Positions 17,935-25,903 of a stretch of 54,039 bases of DNA are shown here, in pieces. Under the pieces are notes generated by a model. That model had not been told where the DNA came from. It worked only from the letters and a program-made list of their open reading frames with translations, and searched no databases. Where the stretch lies: positions 1 through 54,039 of the forward strand of contig CALVMU010000008.1 of assembly GCA_944348085.1 (NCBI GenBank), written 5' to 3'. The position numbers were made by a program, and so were the translations under genes. The DNA is from an uncultured Clostridia bacterium. Lineage in GTDB: Bacteria; Bacillota; Clostridia; Christensenellales; UBA1242. Position 1 is the stretch's first letter; every line of letters begins with the position of its first letter.

Positions 17935-18834
17935 TTGAAACAAAAAATCATAGCAATTGTTGGGCCAACTGCAGTTGGCAAAAGCAAAATGGCAGTTTTG
18001 CTCGCTAAAAAATTTGATGGCGAGATTATTTCTGCCGACTCAATTCAGCTTTATAAAGACCTTAACATTGGCTCGGCAAAAGTGACGAAAAAGGAGATGG
18101 AAGGTGTAAAGCATTATGGCATTGATATTGCTTTGCCAATAACTCAGCTTACTGCCTTTGATTTTGTGCAAAACGCAAAAGGCTGGATACAAGAGATAAG
18201 CAAAAAAAACAAGCTTCCAATCATTGTGGGAGGAACAGCGCTCTATGTCAAAGCTTTGCTTGAAAATTATAATTTAGGTGCAACGCGAGATGAGAAGCTT
18301 CGCGAAAATTTAAAAAAAGAGTATGAGCAAAAAGGCTTGCAATTTATGGCTGAAAAGCTGAAAAAGACAGACAGCATTTTGGCAGATAAAACAGATTTAT
18401 CAAATCCAGTTCGCGTTTTGAGGGCGCTTGAAATTGCGCTTTCAAATTCTGAAAAATCAAAGCAAGAGAGCGAATTTGATTACAAACTTTTTGCGCTGAA
18501 TGTTGAACGCGAACTTCTTTATAAGCGAATAAACTTCAGAGTTGACCAAATGTTTGAAGAAGGGCTAGAAGGCGAGGTGCAAAACATTTTGGCAAAATAT
18601 GGTGAAAACGCGCCAGCTTTTAAAGCGATAGGTTATAAAGAGTTTTTGCCGTATTTCAAAAAAGAAATTTCAAAAGAAGACTTGATTTTGCAAATAAAGC
18701 AACATTCTAGAAATTATGCAAAGAGGCAACTGACATTTATCAGAGGAATGAGCAATGTGCAGTTTGTCGATGTTCAAAATTTTGATCAAGCTTGCAAAAA
18801 AATTGAAAAGGAGATAGAAAATTGGCTTCAATAA
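17935..18834 (+). CDS. miaA: tRNA dimethylallyltransferase MiaA
   Basis: MiaA transfers dimethylallyl from DMAPP to A37 of tRNA, making the substrate of MiaB. The 299-residue protein begins at TTG 17935, immediately after the mutL stop, with AAAAGGA at about 17921. It shows the P-loop GPTAVGKS (10-17), the SADSIQLYKDLNIGSAK tRNA/substrate segment, GGTALYVKALL and the C-terminal RQLTFIRG motif. The mutS-mutL-miaA order is standard in Firmicutes. hfq, which often follows miaA, is absent here. Confidence 0.95.
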   Translation: MKQKIIAIVGPTAVGKSKMAVLLAKKFDGEIISADSIQLYKDLNIGSAKVTKKEMEGVKHYGIDIALPITQLTAFDFVQNAKGWIQEISKKNKLPIIVGGTALYVKALLENYNLGATRDEKLRENLKKEYEQKGLQFMAEKLKKTDSILADKTDLSNPVRVLRALEIALSNSEKSKQESEFDYKLFALNVERELLYKRINFRVDQMFEEGLEGEVQNILAKYGENAPAFKAIGYKEFLPYFKKEISKEDLILQIKQHSRNYAKRQLTFIRGMSNVQFVDVQNFDQACKKIEKEIENWLQ

Positions 18835-20027
18835 AAGAAATCGAGAAAAAACTTGCAAAACAATTTGAAAAAATTGACGATGTAGCATTTTTCAACCAAA
18901 AGAAAGTGCTGGATGCTTTTGCCGAGTGCAAAATCACCACACAATGCTTTGCTGGCACAACAGGTTATGGCTATGATGACCAAGGTCGAGACAAGTTGGC
19001 AATGCTTTTTAGTCATGTTTTTAAAACAGAAAAAGCAATTGTTTCGCCTCTTATAACCTGTGGCTCTCATGCGATTTCAATTGTCTTGTATGGACTTCTC
19101 AGACCAAATGACACTATATTGTCAATAAGCGGTGAGCTTTATGACACACTTTATGACACGCTTTTTGGCAAAGAAAATGGCTCGCTGGAAAACTTTGGAA
19201 TAAAATTTAAGCAGATAGAATTGAAAAACAACAACTTTGACAAAGACCTTATTTTGAAAGCAATAAAAAAATATAAACCAAAGGTTGTTTTTGTTCAGCG
19301 CTCAAGAGGCTACACAAGCAGAAAGGCGCTTTCAATAAAGCAGATGCAAGAAATTTTTGCCGAAATAAAAACAGTTAAAAATCCGCCATTTATCGTTGTT
19401 GACAACTGCTATGGCGAGTTTGTTGAAGAAAAGGAACCAACCGAAGTTGGCGCTGATGTTATTGTTGGCTCGCTTATCAAAAATCCAGGCGGTGGGCTTG
19501 CGCCAACAGGGGCATATATTGCAGGAACAGAAAAAGCAATCAACATGATTTCAACACGATTTACATCGCCATCACTGCTTTTGGAAGTTGGCTCATACGA
19601 ACTTGGCTATCGCATGTTTTATCAAGGACTTTTCCTAGCTCCACATACTGTCGCTCAAGCGCTTAAAGGGGCAATGCTTGTTGGTGGAGTGATGGAAGAG
19701 AAGGGTTACAAAATCATTCCTTCAAATGACGAACAGCCAGACGACATCATCAAATCGGTTGTTTTCAACAGCGAAGATGAGCTTATAAAATTTGTTCAAC
19801 TTGTGCAAAAGATTTCGCCGGTTGACTCATTCATCGTTCCAATGCCTTGGGATATGCCAGGATATAACGACAAAGTTATCATGGCTGCAGGAACTTTCGT
19901 TTCAGGCGCGTCAATTGAGCTTTCTTGCGACTCTCCAATCAAAAAACCATATATTGCATATTTTCAGGGTGGTCTGACTTATGAGCATGTCAAAATTATG
20001 GCAGAGCAGTTGAATAAGCTTTATTGA
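18822..20027 (+). CDS. ynbB: PLP-dependent methionine gamma-lyase family protein (YnbB type)
   Basis: The 401-residue protein belongs to the fold-type I PLP enzyme family once called aluminium-resistance proteins. Its physiological reaction is not established; a C-S lyase is suggested by homology. The PLP-binding Lys is in GSLIKNPGGG (near residue 219), the substrate/cofactor loop in ITCGSHAIS, and the Asp contacting PLP in VVDNCYGEF. It starts at TTG 18822, overlaps miaA by 13 nt and has AAAAGGAG upstream. Its place right after miaA matches the Bacillus ynbB neighbourhood, minus hfq. Confidence 0.88.
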   Translation: MASIKEIEKKLAKQFEKIDDVAFFNQKKVLDAFAECKITTQCFAGTTGYGYDDQGRDKLAMLFSHVFKTEKAIVSPLITCGSHAISIVLYGLLRPNDTILSISGELYDTLYDTLFGKENGSLENFGIKFKQIELKNNNFDKDLILKAIKKYKPKVVFVQRSRGYTSRKALSIKQMQEIFAEIKTVKNPPFIVVDNCYGEFVEEKEPTEVGADVIVGSLIKNPGGGLAPTGAYIAGTEKAINMISTRFTSPSLLLEVGSYELGYRMFYQGLFLAPHTVAQALKGAMLVGGVMEEKGYKIIPSNDEQPDDIIKSVVFNSEDELIKFVQLVQKISPVDSFIVPMPWDMPGYNDKVIMAAGTFVSGASIELSCDSPIKKPYIAYFQGGLTYEHVKIMAEQLNKLY

Positions 20028-20056
20028 TAGTAAGAAAATTAGATATTAAGATAAAA

Positions 20057-20086
20057 GAAAGAACACAAAAATGTTCTTTTTTTTAA
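20057..20086 (+). terminator. Terminator of the miaB-ynbB cluster
   Basis: AAAGAACA (20058-20065) pairs with TGTTCTTT (20072-20079), followed by a T-run. Confidence 0.85.
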
Positions 20087-20107
20087 ATCCTGTCATACAT
20101 TAAAAGT

Positions 20108-20719
20108 ATGAAAAACAAATTTCGACAATTTTCACCAGTAAAAGATTTTTTGATTGAAAGCGTAAAGGCAAACAAAATAAAAACAATTGTTCTGCTTTCA
20201 TGCTGTCTTCTTCTTTTTATAACAGGCATAATCGTTGCCGTTCAGACTGGCACAAACAACCCTGACAACATCTTTGGTTTTGCTTTAAGAGAGGGTAGTT
20301 TTAAGATTATAACTTCATCATTTTTCACTAGACTTCTCTCTTCGCTTTTGATTATGCTTTTATTGCTTCTCTTTTCTTTAAGTCAATTTTTGTTTCCGCT
20401 CGGGCTGATAATTCTATGCTATAGAAGCTATCTTTTAAGTTTAAACATCTGCTTTATGATCATCATCTATGGCTTTTCTGGTGCGCTCTTGTCGATATTT
20501 ATAATTCTGCCATGTCATCTTTTGTGCCTTCTTTCGTTATGCCTTTTCTATATTGTGGCAATTCGAACGCGTCGAGATTGGTGCTGTTATAGGGGGTTTC
20601 GCTTTCCAAAACAAAGGCTTTTCACCTGTTTAGGTTTCTTTATATGTCTGCTTGTAATTTCACTTTTAGAGTCAATTCTTCTTGCAATTTGCTCTGCAAA
20701 TGTCATTCTTGTGATTTGA
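20108..20719 (+). CDS. SpoIIM-like integral membrane protein
   Basis: The 203-residue, very hydrophobic protein has a short charged N terminus and about five membrane segments. The middle block FPLGLIILCYRSYLLSLNI and the following ILPCHLL resemble the stage II sporulation protein M core, where a G/PL-Y-x-G stretch precedes a conserved Pro. In Bacillus SpoIIM takes part in septal peptidoglycan hydrolysis and engulfment. There is no ribosome binding site. The octamer CATACATT (20094-20101), which fits a sigma-E -10 box, ends 6 nt before the ATG, but no -35 partner is visible. The family call is moderate. Confidence 0.6.
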   Translation: MKNKFRQFSPVKDFLIESVKANKIKTIVLLSCCLLLFITGIIVAVQTGTNNPDNIFGFALREGSFKIITSSFFTRLLSSLLIMLLLLLFSLSQFLFPLGLIILCYRSYLLSLNICFMIIIYGFSGALLSIFIILPCHLLCLLSLCLFYIVAIRTRRDWCCYRGFRFPKQRLFTCLGFFICLLVISLLESILLAICSANVILVI

Positions 20720-20770
20720 TTGAATAGAAAACACTTTTTTGTTCAAACTAAAAGGCAAAAGGAGTGTTTT

Positions 20771-21922
20771 ATGAAAAGATTTATCGCATTTAGTATTATG
20801 TTGTGCATACTAGCTACAATATGTTGTGCTAGTATGCAAATTGTAAGTTATGCAGACAGCTCAGTCGACATCACCAGCAAATCAGCTTGCCTTGTTGATT
20901 TTGACTCAGGTGATGTGCTTTATGAAAAGGATGCAACCACTCATTTGCCTGTTGCAAGCATGGTCAAAATGATGACAATTTTGCTTACGCTTGAAGAATA
21001 TGAAAAGGGCAATCTCAGTGATGAAACAATGATTTCAACAACTGAAAATGCATCTTCAATGGGTGGCAGTCAAGTTTTTATTGACCCGTATGTGGAATAC
21101 ACTGCAAAAGACATGCTTAAAAGCGTGATTATGGCTTCGGCAAACGACGCTTCGGTTGCTCTTGCTGAGCATATAAGCGGAAGTGAAGAAAACTTTGTTA
21201 TGAAGATGAATGAAAGAGCCAAAGAACTTGGTATGAATGACACAAACTATGTCAACTGCACAGGGCTTCCAGCACCAGAGCAATATTCATGCGCAAAAGA
21301 CAGCGCTTGTGTTTTGAAAGAGGTTGCAAAATTTGATAAATATCACGAATTTTCAACCATTTGGATGGACGAACTTGTGCATCCTTCAGGAAGAAAGACC
21401 GAGCTTGTCAACACAAACAGACTTGTCAGATATTACGAAGGGTGCGACGGTGGCAAAACTGGTTCGACAAATGAAGCAGGCTGTTGCTTAACGGCAACTG
21501 CAAAACGCAACAATATGAGACTTATTTCAGTTGTCATTGGAGCAAAAAACAGCCAGACAAGATTTAACGAATGCAGCAAACTTTTCAACTATGGATTTGC
21601 AAACTTTGAAAGCCGCAAGATTTTAGACTGCCAAAAAGCTATTGAAATTTTGCCAGTTGGCAAAGGCAAAATAAATGAGGTTGAAATTTTCTCGGCAGAA
21701 GACTTTGCAGTTACCACTCGAAAAGGGCAAGAAAGTGACATTGAAGTGACATATTCTCTTCCTGAAAAGGTGAGCGCTCCAACAAAGAGCGGGCAAGTGA
21801 TTGGTAAGGCGATACTCTCAAAAGACGGCAACCTTATCAAAGAGATAGATGTTATCGTGAAAACTGACATTGACAAACTTTCATTCAAAGACTGTCTTAA
21901 CCGTGTGGCAAGCGCATGGTAA
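20771..21922 (+). CDS. D-alanyl-D-alanine carboxypeptidase (S11, PBP5/DacF type)
   Basis: This secreted enzyme removes the terminal D-Ala from peptidoglycan stem peptides. The 383-residue protein starts at ATG 20771 with AAAAGGAG six bases upstream. The longer open frame from 20720 lacks a site. A signal peptide (residues 1 to about 25, ending near YADS) precedes the S11 domain with SMVK (near 64), SAND (near 122) and KTGS (near 227). A C-terminal beta-domain follows. No clear C-terminal amphipathic anchor is seen. Adjacency to a SpoIIM-like gene hints at a DacF/DacB-like role in spore cortex or forespore wall. Confidence 0.92.
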   Translation: MKRFIAFSIMLCILATICCASMQIVSYADSSVDITSKSACLVDFDSGDVLYEKDATTHLPVASMVKMMTILLTLEEYEKGNLSDETMISTTENASSMGGSQVFIDPYVEYTAKDMLKSVIMASANDASVALAEHISGSEENFVMKMNERAKELGMNDTNYVNCTGLPAPEQYSCAKDSACVLKEVAKFDKYHEFSTIWMDELVHPSGRKTELVNTNRLVRYYEGCDGGKTGSTNEAGCCLTATAKRNNMRLISVVIGAKNSQTRFNECSKLFNYGFANFESRKILDCQKAIEILPVGKGKINEVEIFSAEDFAVTTRKGQESDIEVTYSLPEKVSAPTKSGQVIGKAILSKDGNLIKEIDVIVKTDIDKLSFKDCLNRVASAW

Positions 21923-21943
21923 GAGAAAACGAGAAAAATGGAG

Positions 21944-21977
21944 AAAAAGGTTATTCAATTTGAATAGCCTTTTTTTA
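21944..21977 (+). terminator. Rho-independent terminator
   Basis: AAGGTTATTCA pairs with TGAATAGCCTT (one G-T pair) around a very short loop, followed by T7. Confidence 0.85.
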
Positions 21978-22025
21978 TTCGAAACAAGTGATTTTTATAA
22001 AATGATTAAAACATTAAAAATAATT

Positions 22026-22053
22026 TTGAAAATTCGACAATTTTTGCTATGAT
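22026..22053 (+). promoter_or_regulatory. Possible promoter of the secreted protein gene
   Basis: TTGAAA (22026-22031), a 16-nt spacer and TATGAT (22048-22053). If used, it excludes the upstream ATG at 22049 as a start codon. Confidence 0.45.
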
Positions 22054-22066
22054 ACAAGAAAGAAAA

Positions 22067-22699
22067 ATGCAAATGAAAAACAAAAAGTCGGTGATTATTC
22101 TTTCAGTAAGTTTGGTGCTTATCTTGGCAAGCATTGCAATGCTTGTTGTTTATTTTCTTTGTCTGAAACCTGACAGCAAAAGTGAAGGCGCTTTCACGGT
22201 CAGCTGTGCAAACATTTCTGCAAATGTCGGTGACGAAGTGAGACCTTCTGTGATTTTGTCTGATGAAAAGGCAGAGGTGCAATTTGAAATTGAAAACAAC
22301 GAAATCGCTTCATGCGACGGGCTGGTTATCACAGCTCTTAAACCTGGCATGACCATGGTCAATGTCACAGCAACACTTGACGACAAAATTGCCTATTGCA
22401 CTTTCTATCTTACAGTTATGCGCGAGGGCTACACTTTTGAAATTGTGCCTGTCAGCAGTTGTTATTATGAAAATGAAATTCTTTCCGTCGAAGGCGAAAA
22501 CTGTCAATTTAGAGTTAACCTTTACAACAACTTTGATGAACTTGTGGACAATCCTGACATTTCAATTTCGCATTCTGAAAACATTGAAATCACAACTTTG
22601 CCTTTTGGCTATCTTCTGTCTGCAAGCGGTGAGGGCAAAATAACTTTCAGCTTTACCCCTCAAAATTTTGCAAAAACAATCAGTGTGCAAACTCTTTAA
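22067..22699 (+). CDS. Predicted exported protein with Ig-like (Big-type) folds
   Basis: The 210-residue protein has a positively charged N terminus, one hydrophobic segment (about 10-33) and an extracellular part rich in beta strands. The phrases ANVGDEVRPSVILSDE, LKPGMTMVNVTATLDD and GEGKITFSFTP are typical of bacterial Ig-like Big2 repeats, found in cell-surface adhesins. No lipobox Cys or LPxTG motif is visible. The start is uncertain between ATG 22049, 22067 and 22073; I prefer 22067 because 22049 falls inside the putative -10 box. The function is unknown. Confidence 0.65.
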   Translation: MQMKNKKSVIILSVSLVLILASIAMLVVYFLCLKPDSKSEGAFTVSCANISANVGDEVRPSVILSDEKAEVQFEIENNEIASCDGLVITALKPGMTMVNVTATLDDKIAYCTFYLTVMREGYTFEIVPVSSCYYENEILSVEGENCQFRVNLYNNFDELVDNPDISISHSENIEITTLPFGYLLSASGEGKITFSFTPQNFAKTISVQTL

Positions 22700-22705
22700 A
22701 AATGC

Positions 22706-22734
22706 TTGCTTTTTTGTAAGTTTAAAGTTATACT
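22706..22734 (+). promoter_or_regulatory. scpAB promoter
   Basis: TTGCTT (22706-22711), a 17-nt spacer and TATACT (22729-22734). Confidence 0.6.
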
Positions 22735-22808
22735 TATAAAGGCGGATGAAATTTTGAACTTTAAAATGCCATTCCAGTAAAAAAACAAACTCATTTAAAG
22801 GAGAAACA

Positions 22809-23573
22809 ATGGAAGAAAAAGAAGAAGTGCTAGCGACAGAACAGATGAGTTTTGTTGACGATAAATATCGGTTTAAACTTGACAACTTTGAGGGCCCGCT
22901 TGACCTTTTGCTTCATCTTATAAAAGATGCAAAAATGGACATCATGTCTGTCAAACTTGCCGATATAACAGAGCAGTATCTTGAATATATGCAAGACCTT
23001 GACTCGATTGACATGGACAGGGCGAGCGAGTTTATCACAGTGGCTGCCACGCTTATTGAAATAAAATCAAAACATCTTTTGCCAGTTGAGCAAGATGACA
23101 ATGAAGAGGAAGAAGACAGCGAGGCACTTTTGCTCGAAAGACTTAGAGAATACGAACTTTTCAAAGAAACAGGCAAAAGGCTTAAAGAGATTGAAGATAT
23201 CAACAAACTTTACAGAGCGCCAGGCAAAGAAACTGAAAAGGTTAAAATTGTTATCAAAGATATGGTGCTTGACAAATTGCTTGACGCCTTTGCGAAACTG
23301 CTTGCGCGCGCCGAAGCAAGAGGGCAAGACAAACCAGAGCCAAAAAAGATTGTTAAAGACCGCTTTACTGTGGCTGAAAAAATCGTTTCAATCAGGGCTT
23401 ACGCAAAAGAGCATAAACGCTTTTTGTTTGAAGATGTCTACACTCAAGACATGACCAAAAGTGAAATGATAAACGTGTTTTTGGCACTTTTGGAGCTTTT
23501 AAAACTTCAAGCTGTAAGAGTGGAGCAATCGGGCATTTTTGAGCAAATAAGCATTATTTCAAATGAAATTTAA
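22809..23573 (+). CDS. scpA: Segregation and condensation protein A
   Basis: ScpA is the kleisin that bridges the SMC heads in the condensin complex. The 254-residue protein has the N-terminal signature FKLDNFEGPLDLLLHLI that contacts the SMC neck, an acidic linker, and a C-terminal winged helix ending in VFLALLELLKLQAVRVEQ. A strong AAAGGAGAAAC site precedes the ATG. It forms an operon with scpB, 12 nt downstream, and its partner smc is also in this window at 34903. Confidence 0.95.
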   Translation: MEEKEEVLATEQMSFVDDKYRFKLDNFEGPLDLLLHLIKDAKMDIMSVKLADITEQYLEYMQDLDSIDMDRASEFITVAATLIEIKSKHLLPVEQDDNEEEEDSEALLLERLREYELFKETGKRLKEIEDINKLYRAPGKETEKVKIVIKDMVLDKLLDAFAKLLARAEARGQDKPEPKKIVKDRFTVAEKIVSIRAYAKEHKRFLFEDVYTQDMTKSEMINVFLALLELLKLQAVRVEQSGIFEQISIISNEI

Positions 23574-23585
23574 TGAGGATTAGTT

Positions 23586-24266
23586 ATGAGCACAATTGAC
23601 ACAATTTACAATTTAAAAGATGTTTTATATTCAATTCTTTTTGTTGCTGGCGACGGAATTGAAAAGTCTTTTATTGCAGAAAAATTGCAGGTGAGTCAAA
23701 AAGAGCTTGACAAGGCAATTGCAGAGCTTAAAGAAGAACTCTCTGGCGACAAAGGGGTGCATTTGATTGAATACAAAAACAAAATTCAACTTGCTTCAAA
23801 CCCAAACTACGCAAGCTACATTTCTGATGTTTTAAATCCTATCAGAGAAAAATCGCTGACACGCGCAGCTCTTGAAACGCTTGCCATCATTGCATACAAA
23901 CAGCCTATAACAAAGCTTGATGTTGAAGATATAAGGCGAGTTAATTCTGACTATGCTGTTCAAATTTTGATTGACCAAAACATGATTGAAGTTGTTGGCA
24001 GAAAAGACGCTGTTGGCAGACCTCTTTTGTTTGGAACAACTGAAAACTTTTTAAAGCGCTTCAATTTGCAAAATATTTCAGACCTTCCTGACTATGAGTC
24101 GCTTCTTGAGCGCATCAAAACAATCAGAGCGGAAGAAGATGAAGAAAAGCGCGACACACTTTTCAAAAATGTTGACGACATTGAATTTGAAGAAGATTTG
24201 CCAGACTTTTTGAAAGGAGAAGATGTGAAAGAAATCACTGCAGACGCAGATGACACCATTGCTTAA
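23586..24266 (+). CDS. scpB: Segregation and condensation protein B
   Basis: ScpB dimers bind the ScpA linker and complete the SMC-ScpAB condensin. The 226-residue protein has two winged-helix domains. Diagnostic segments are LYSILFVAGDGIE at the start, LTRAALETLAIIAYKQPITK in the second domain, and VGRKDAVGRPLLFGTTENFL. It ends in an acidic tail. It is cotranscribed with scpA and is followed by a terminator. Confidence 0.95.
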   Translation: MSTIDTIYNLKDVLYSILFVAGDGIEKSFIAEKLQVSQKELDKAIAELKEELSGDKGVHLIEYKNKIQLASNPNYASYISDVLNPIREKSLTRAALETLAIIAYKQPITKLDVEDIRRVNSDYAVQILIDQNMIEVVGRKDAVGRPLLFGTTENFLKRFNLQNISDLPDYESLLERIKTIRAEEDEEKRDTLFKNVDDIEFEEDLPDFLKGEDVKEITADADDTIA

Positions 24267-24302
24267 AATTCGTCAAAAAAAGTGAAAATTGTTTTAAAAA
24301 AT

Positions 24303-24327
24303 AAGGGCTATAAAAGCCCTTTTTTGC
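24303..24327 (+). terminator. scpAB terminator
   Basis: AAGGGCT (24303-24309) pairs with AGCCCTT (24315-24321), followed by a T-run. Confidence 0.88.
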
Positions 24328-24359
24328 ATAAAAAAAGTTAAAATTTAATAAATTGTTTT

Positions 24360-24509
24360 ATGCAGAAAAAAATCAAAGTGTATGGTCAAAAATATAATTC
24401 CAACAAGGTTAAATATCGCTTGGCAAGAGGGATAATTTTTAATGTTTTTCTTTTCTTTATCTTGATTGCCGAAATTGTGCTTGGAATTTTGTGGGCTGTA
24501 GGATTTTAA
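24360..24509 (+). CDS. Small single-span membrane protein (49 residues)
   Basis: The ORF runs from ATG 24360 to TAA 24507-24509. It has a basic N terminus (about 25 residues with nine Lys/Arg) followed by one hydrophobic stretch IIFNVFLFFILIAEIVLGILW and then a stop, so it would be an N-in single-span peptide. It overlaps the GTG start of the SpoIVFB-like gene by 19 nt, the pattern of translational coupling. No strong ribosome binding site is seen. SpoIVFB has a membrane partner (SpoIVFA) encoded just upstream in Bacillus; this peptide is in that place but has no visible similarity to it. Confidence 0.4.
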   Translation: MQKKIKVYGQKYNSNKVKYRLARGIIFNVFLFFILIAEIVLGILWAVGF

Positions 24510-25348
24510 AAAAACATCTTCGTTTTGACCCTACATTTTTTTTGCTTATAGCCTATATTTTGCTGGACGGTGGGATTGCCGGACTTTTGCTTTTTGTCAC
24601 AGTTGTGTTGCTGCATGAGCTTGCTCATGTTTTGGTGGCTAAAAAATTTGGCTATAGGCTTGAAAGCTTTTCGCTTTCGCCATACGGGGCCTCACTTAAT
24701 TATAAAGAAAAAATCTTCGAACCTAAAGAAGAACTTTTGGTTGCAATTGCTGGGCCCTTTGTCAATATTATGCTGGCAACAGTGCTGGTCTCGCTTTGGT
24801 GGGCTTTTCCTTCTCTTTACAGCTTTACAAACCTTTTTGTGAAAGAGTCTTATCTTTTTGCTCTCTTCAATCTTCTGCCATGCTATCCGCTTGATGGTGG
24901 AAGGGTGGCAACTGCCATCTTGCAAAACATTGTTTCGCGCGAAAGGGCAATCAAAATTGTAAGTGTGCTCAACCTTGTTTTTGCAGGTTTTCTTTTTGTG
25001 ATGTTTATCATCTCTTGTTTTATTGATTTCAATCCGACATTTGCTTTGGGTGCAATCTTTCTTGTTTTGTCGCTTATTTCAACAAACAGCCAAAGCAAAT
25101 ACAAAATGGTTTCAAGGTTTGATAAAAAACTGAAAAATTTTTCAAAGTGCAAGTTTGTGTATATAAAAAAGTCAACTTCACTCGCAAAGATTGCAAGCAA
25201 AATTGACAGCAGCAAGTTTACAATTTTTGTGATAACTTTGGACGGCAAAACGCTTTTTATGGATGAAGAGAAAATATTAAAACTTTCTCTTAAATATCCA
25301 CTCACTCTTTCAATTGGTGAAGTTTTAAACCTTATCTCTCGCAAATAA
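24491..25348 (+). CDS. SpoIVFB-like intramembrane site-2 metalloprotease
   Basis: This M50 family protease cuts substrates inside the membrane; SpoIVFB removes the pro-sequence of sigma-K. The 285-residue protein has the zinc motif HELAH (42-46) in the second span and the second zinc motif in NLLPCYPLDGG (127-137, Asp of the DG pair as third ligand). It has about five to six spans and a C-terminal CBS-like domain (about 205-285), the architecture and length of SpoIVFB. The start is probably GTG 24491, overlapping the small ORF. A SigK-like gene with a candidate pro-sequence lies at 42413, so the substrate may be encoded nearby. Confidence 0.8.
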   Translation: MGCRILKKHLRFDPTFFLLIAYILLDGGIAGLLLFVTVVLLHELAHVLVAKKFGYRLESFSLSPYGASLNYKEKIFEPKEELLVAIAGPFVNIMLATVLVSLWWAFPSLYSFTNLFVKESYLFALFNLLPCYPLDGGRVATAILQNIVSRERAIKIVSVLNLVFAGFLFVMFIISCFIDFNPTFALGAIFLVLSLISTNSQSKYKMVSRFDKKLKNFSKCKFVYIKKSTSLAKIASKIDSSKFTIFVITLDGKTLFMDEEKILKLSLKYPLTLSIGEVLNLISRK

Positions 25349-25349
25349 A

Positions 25350-25802
25350 TCAGACAAGATAAGGCATAAGTGCGTCTATATTTTTCCTTTCAAATTCTTT
25401 GAGCTTTGACAAAATCTCATCGACCTCGCTTGAAATGTTGTGGTGGTCGGCTTGGTCTTTCACGCAGGTTATATAGCCCATAAATGTGCCGATAAGCATA
25501 AGCTCAGCCATGTGCCTTGTCGTTTTGTTTGTCAAAGTTGAAATGTTGATGCTTGACCAAAGCCTTGCTTTTTCAAGCCAGTTGTTATCTTTGATGTTTT
25601 CAAGTTTTTCGCTTCTTGCAAAAACCTCGCATTCTTTTTGAAGAGCAATGTAATAATCTTCCTCCGAAGCAAGCTCTTTCTTGAAATTGTCGTCTTTCAC
25701 TTTTGGCAAAAGCTCATCAATTGATTGAACCGCTGTTCTTATGTTTTGATAAACGCCATTTAAATAATTTTCAATATCTTCTTTTCTCACATCTTTTTCC
25801 AT
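25350..25802 (-). CDS. Uncharacterised helical cytosolic protein
   Basis: The 150-residue protein starts at ATG 25802, which has GAGGAGGA upstream; the nine extra residues of the longer frame are not needed. It is all-helical in appearance and rich in Lys/Glu, with no signal peptide, membrane span or Cys motif. A central stretch with WLEKARLWSSINIST and a HMAELMLIGTFMGYITCVKDQADHH segment might bundle or bind a ligand. I do not recognise a family. It ends 1 nt from the stop of the convergent SpoIVFB-like gene and diverges from the membrane protein at 25904. Confidence 0.7.
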   Translation of the reverse strand: MEKDVRKEDIENYLNGVYQNIRTAVQSIDELLPKVKDDNFKKELASEEDYYIALQKECEVFARSEKLENIKDNNWLEKARLWSSINISTLTNKTTRHMAELMLIGTFMGYITCVKDQADHHNISSEVDEILSKLKEFERKNIDALMPYLV

Positions 25803-25903
25803 AAAATCCTCCTCACTTTGTTTGTGCATTTTTCAAAGATTTATACCTTATTTTTATAAAAGCCTTTTACATATTTTTAGCTTTACTTGCAAAAAATAAA
25901 GGC

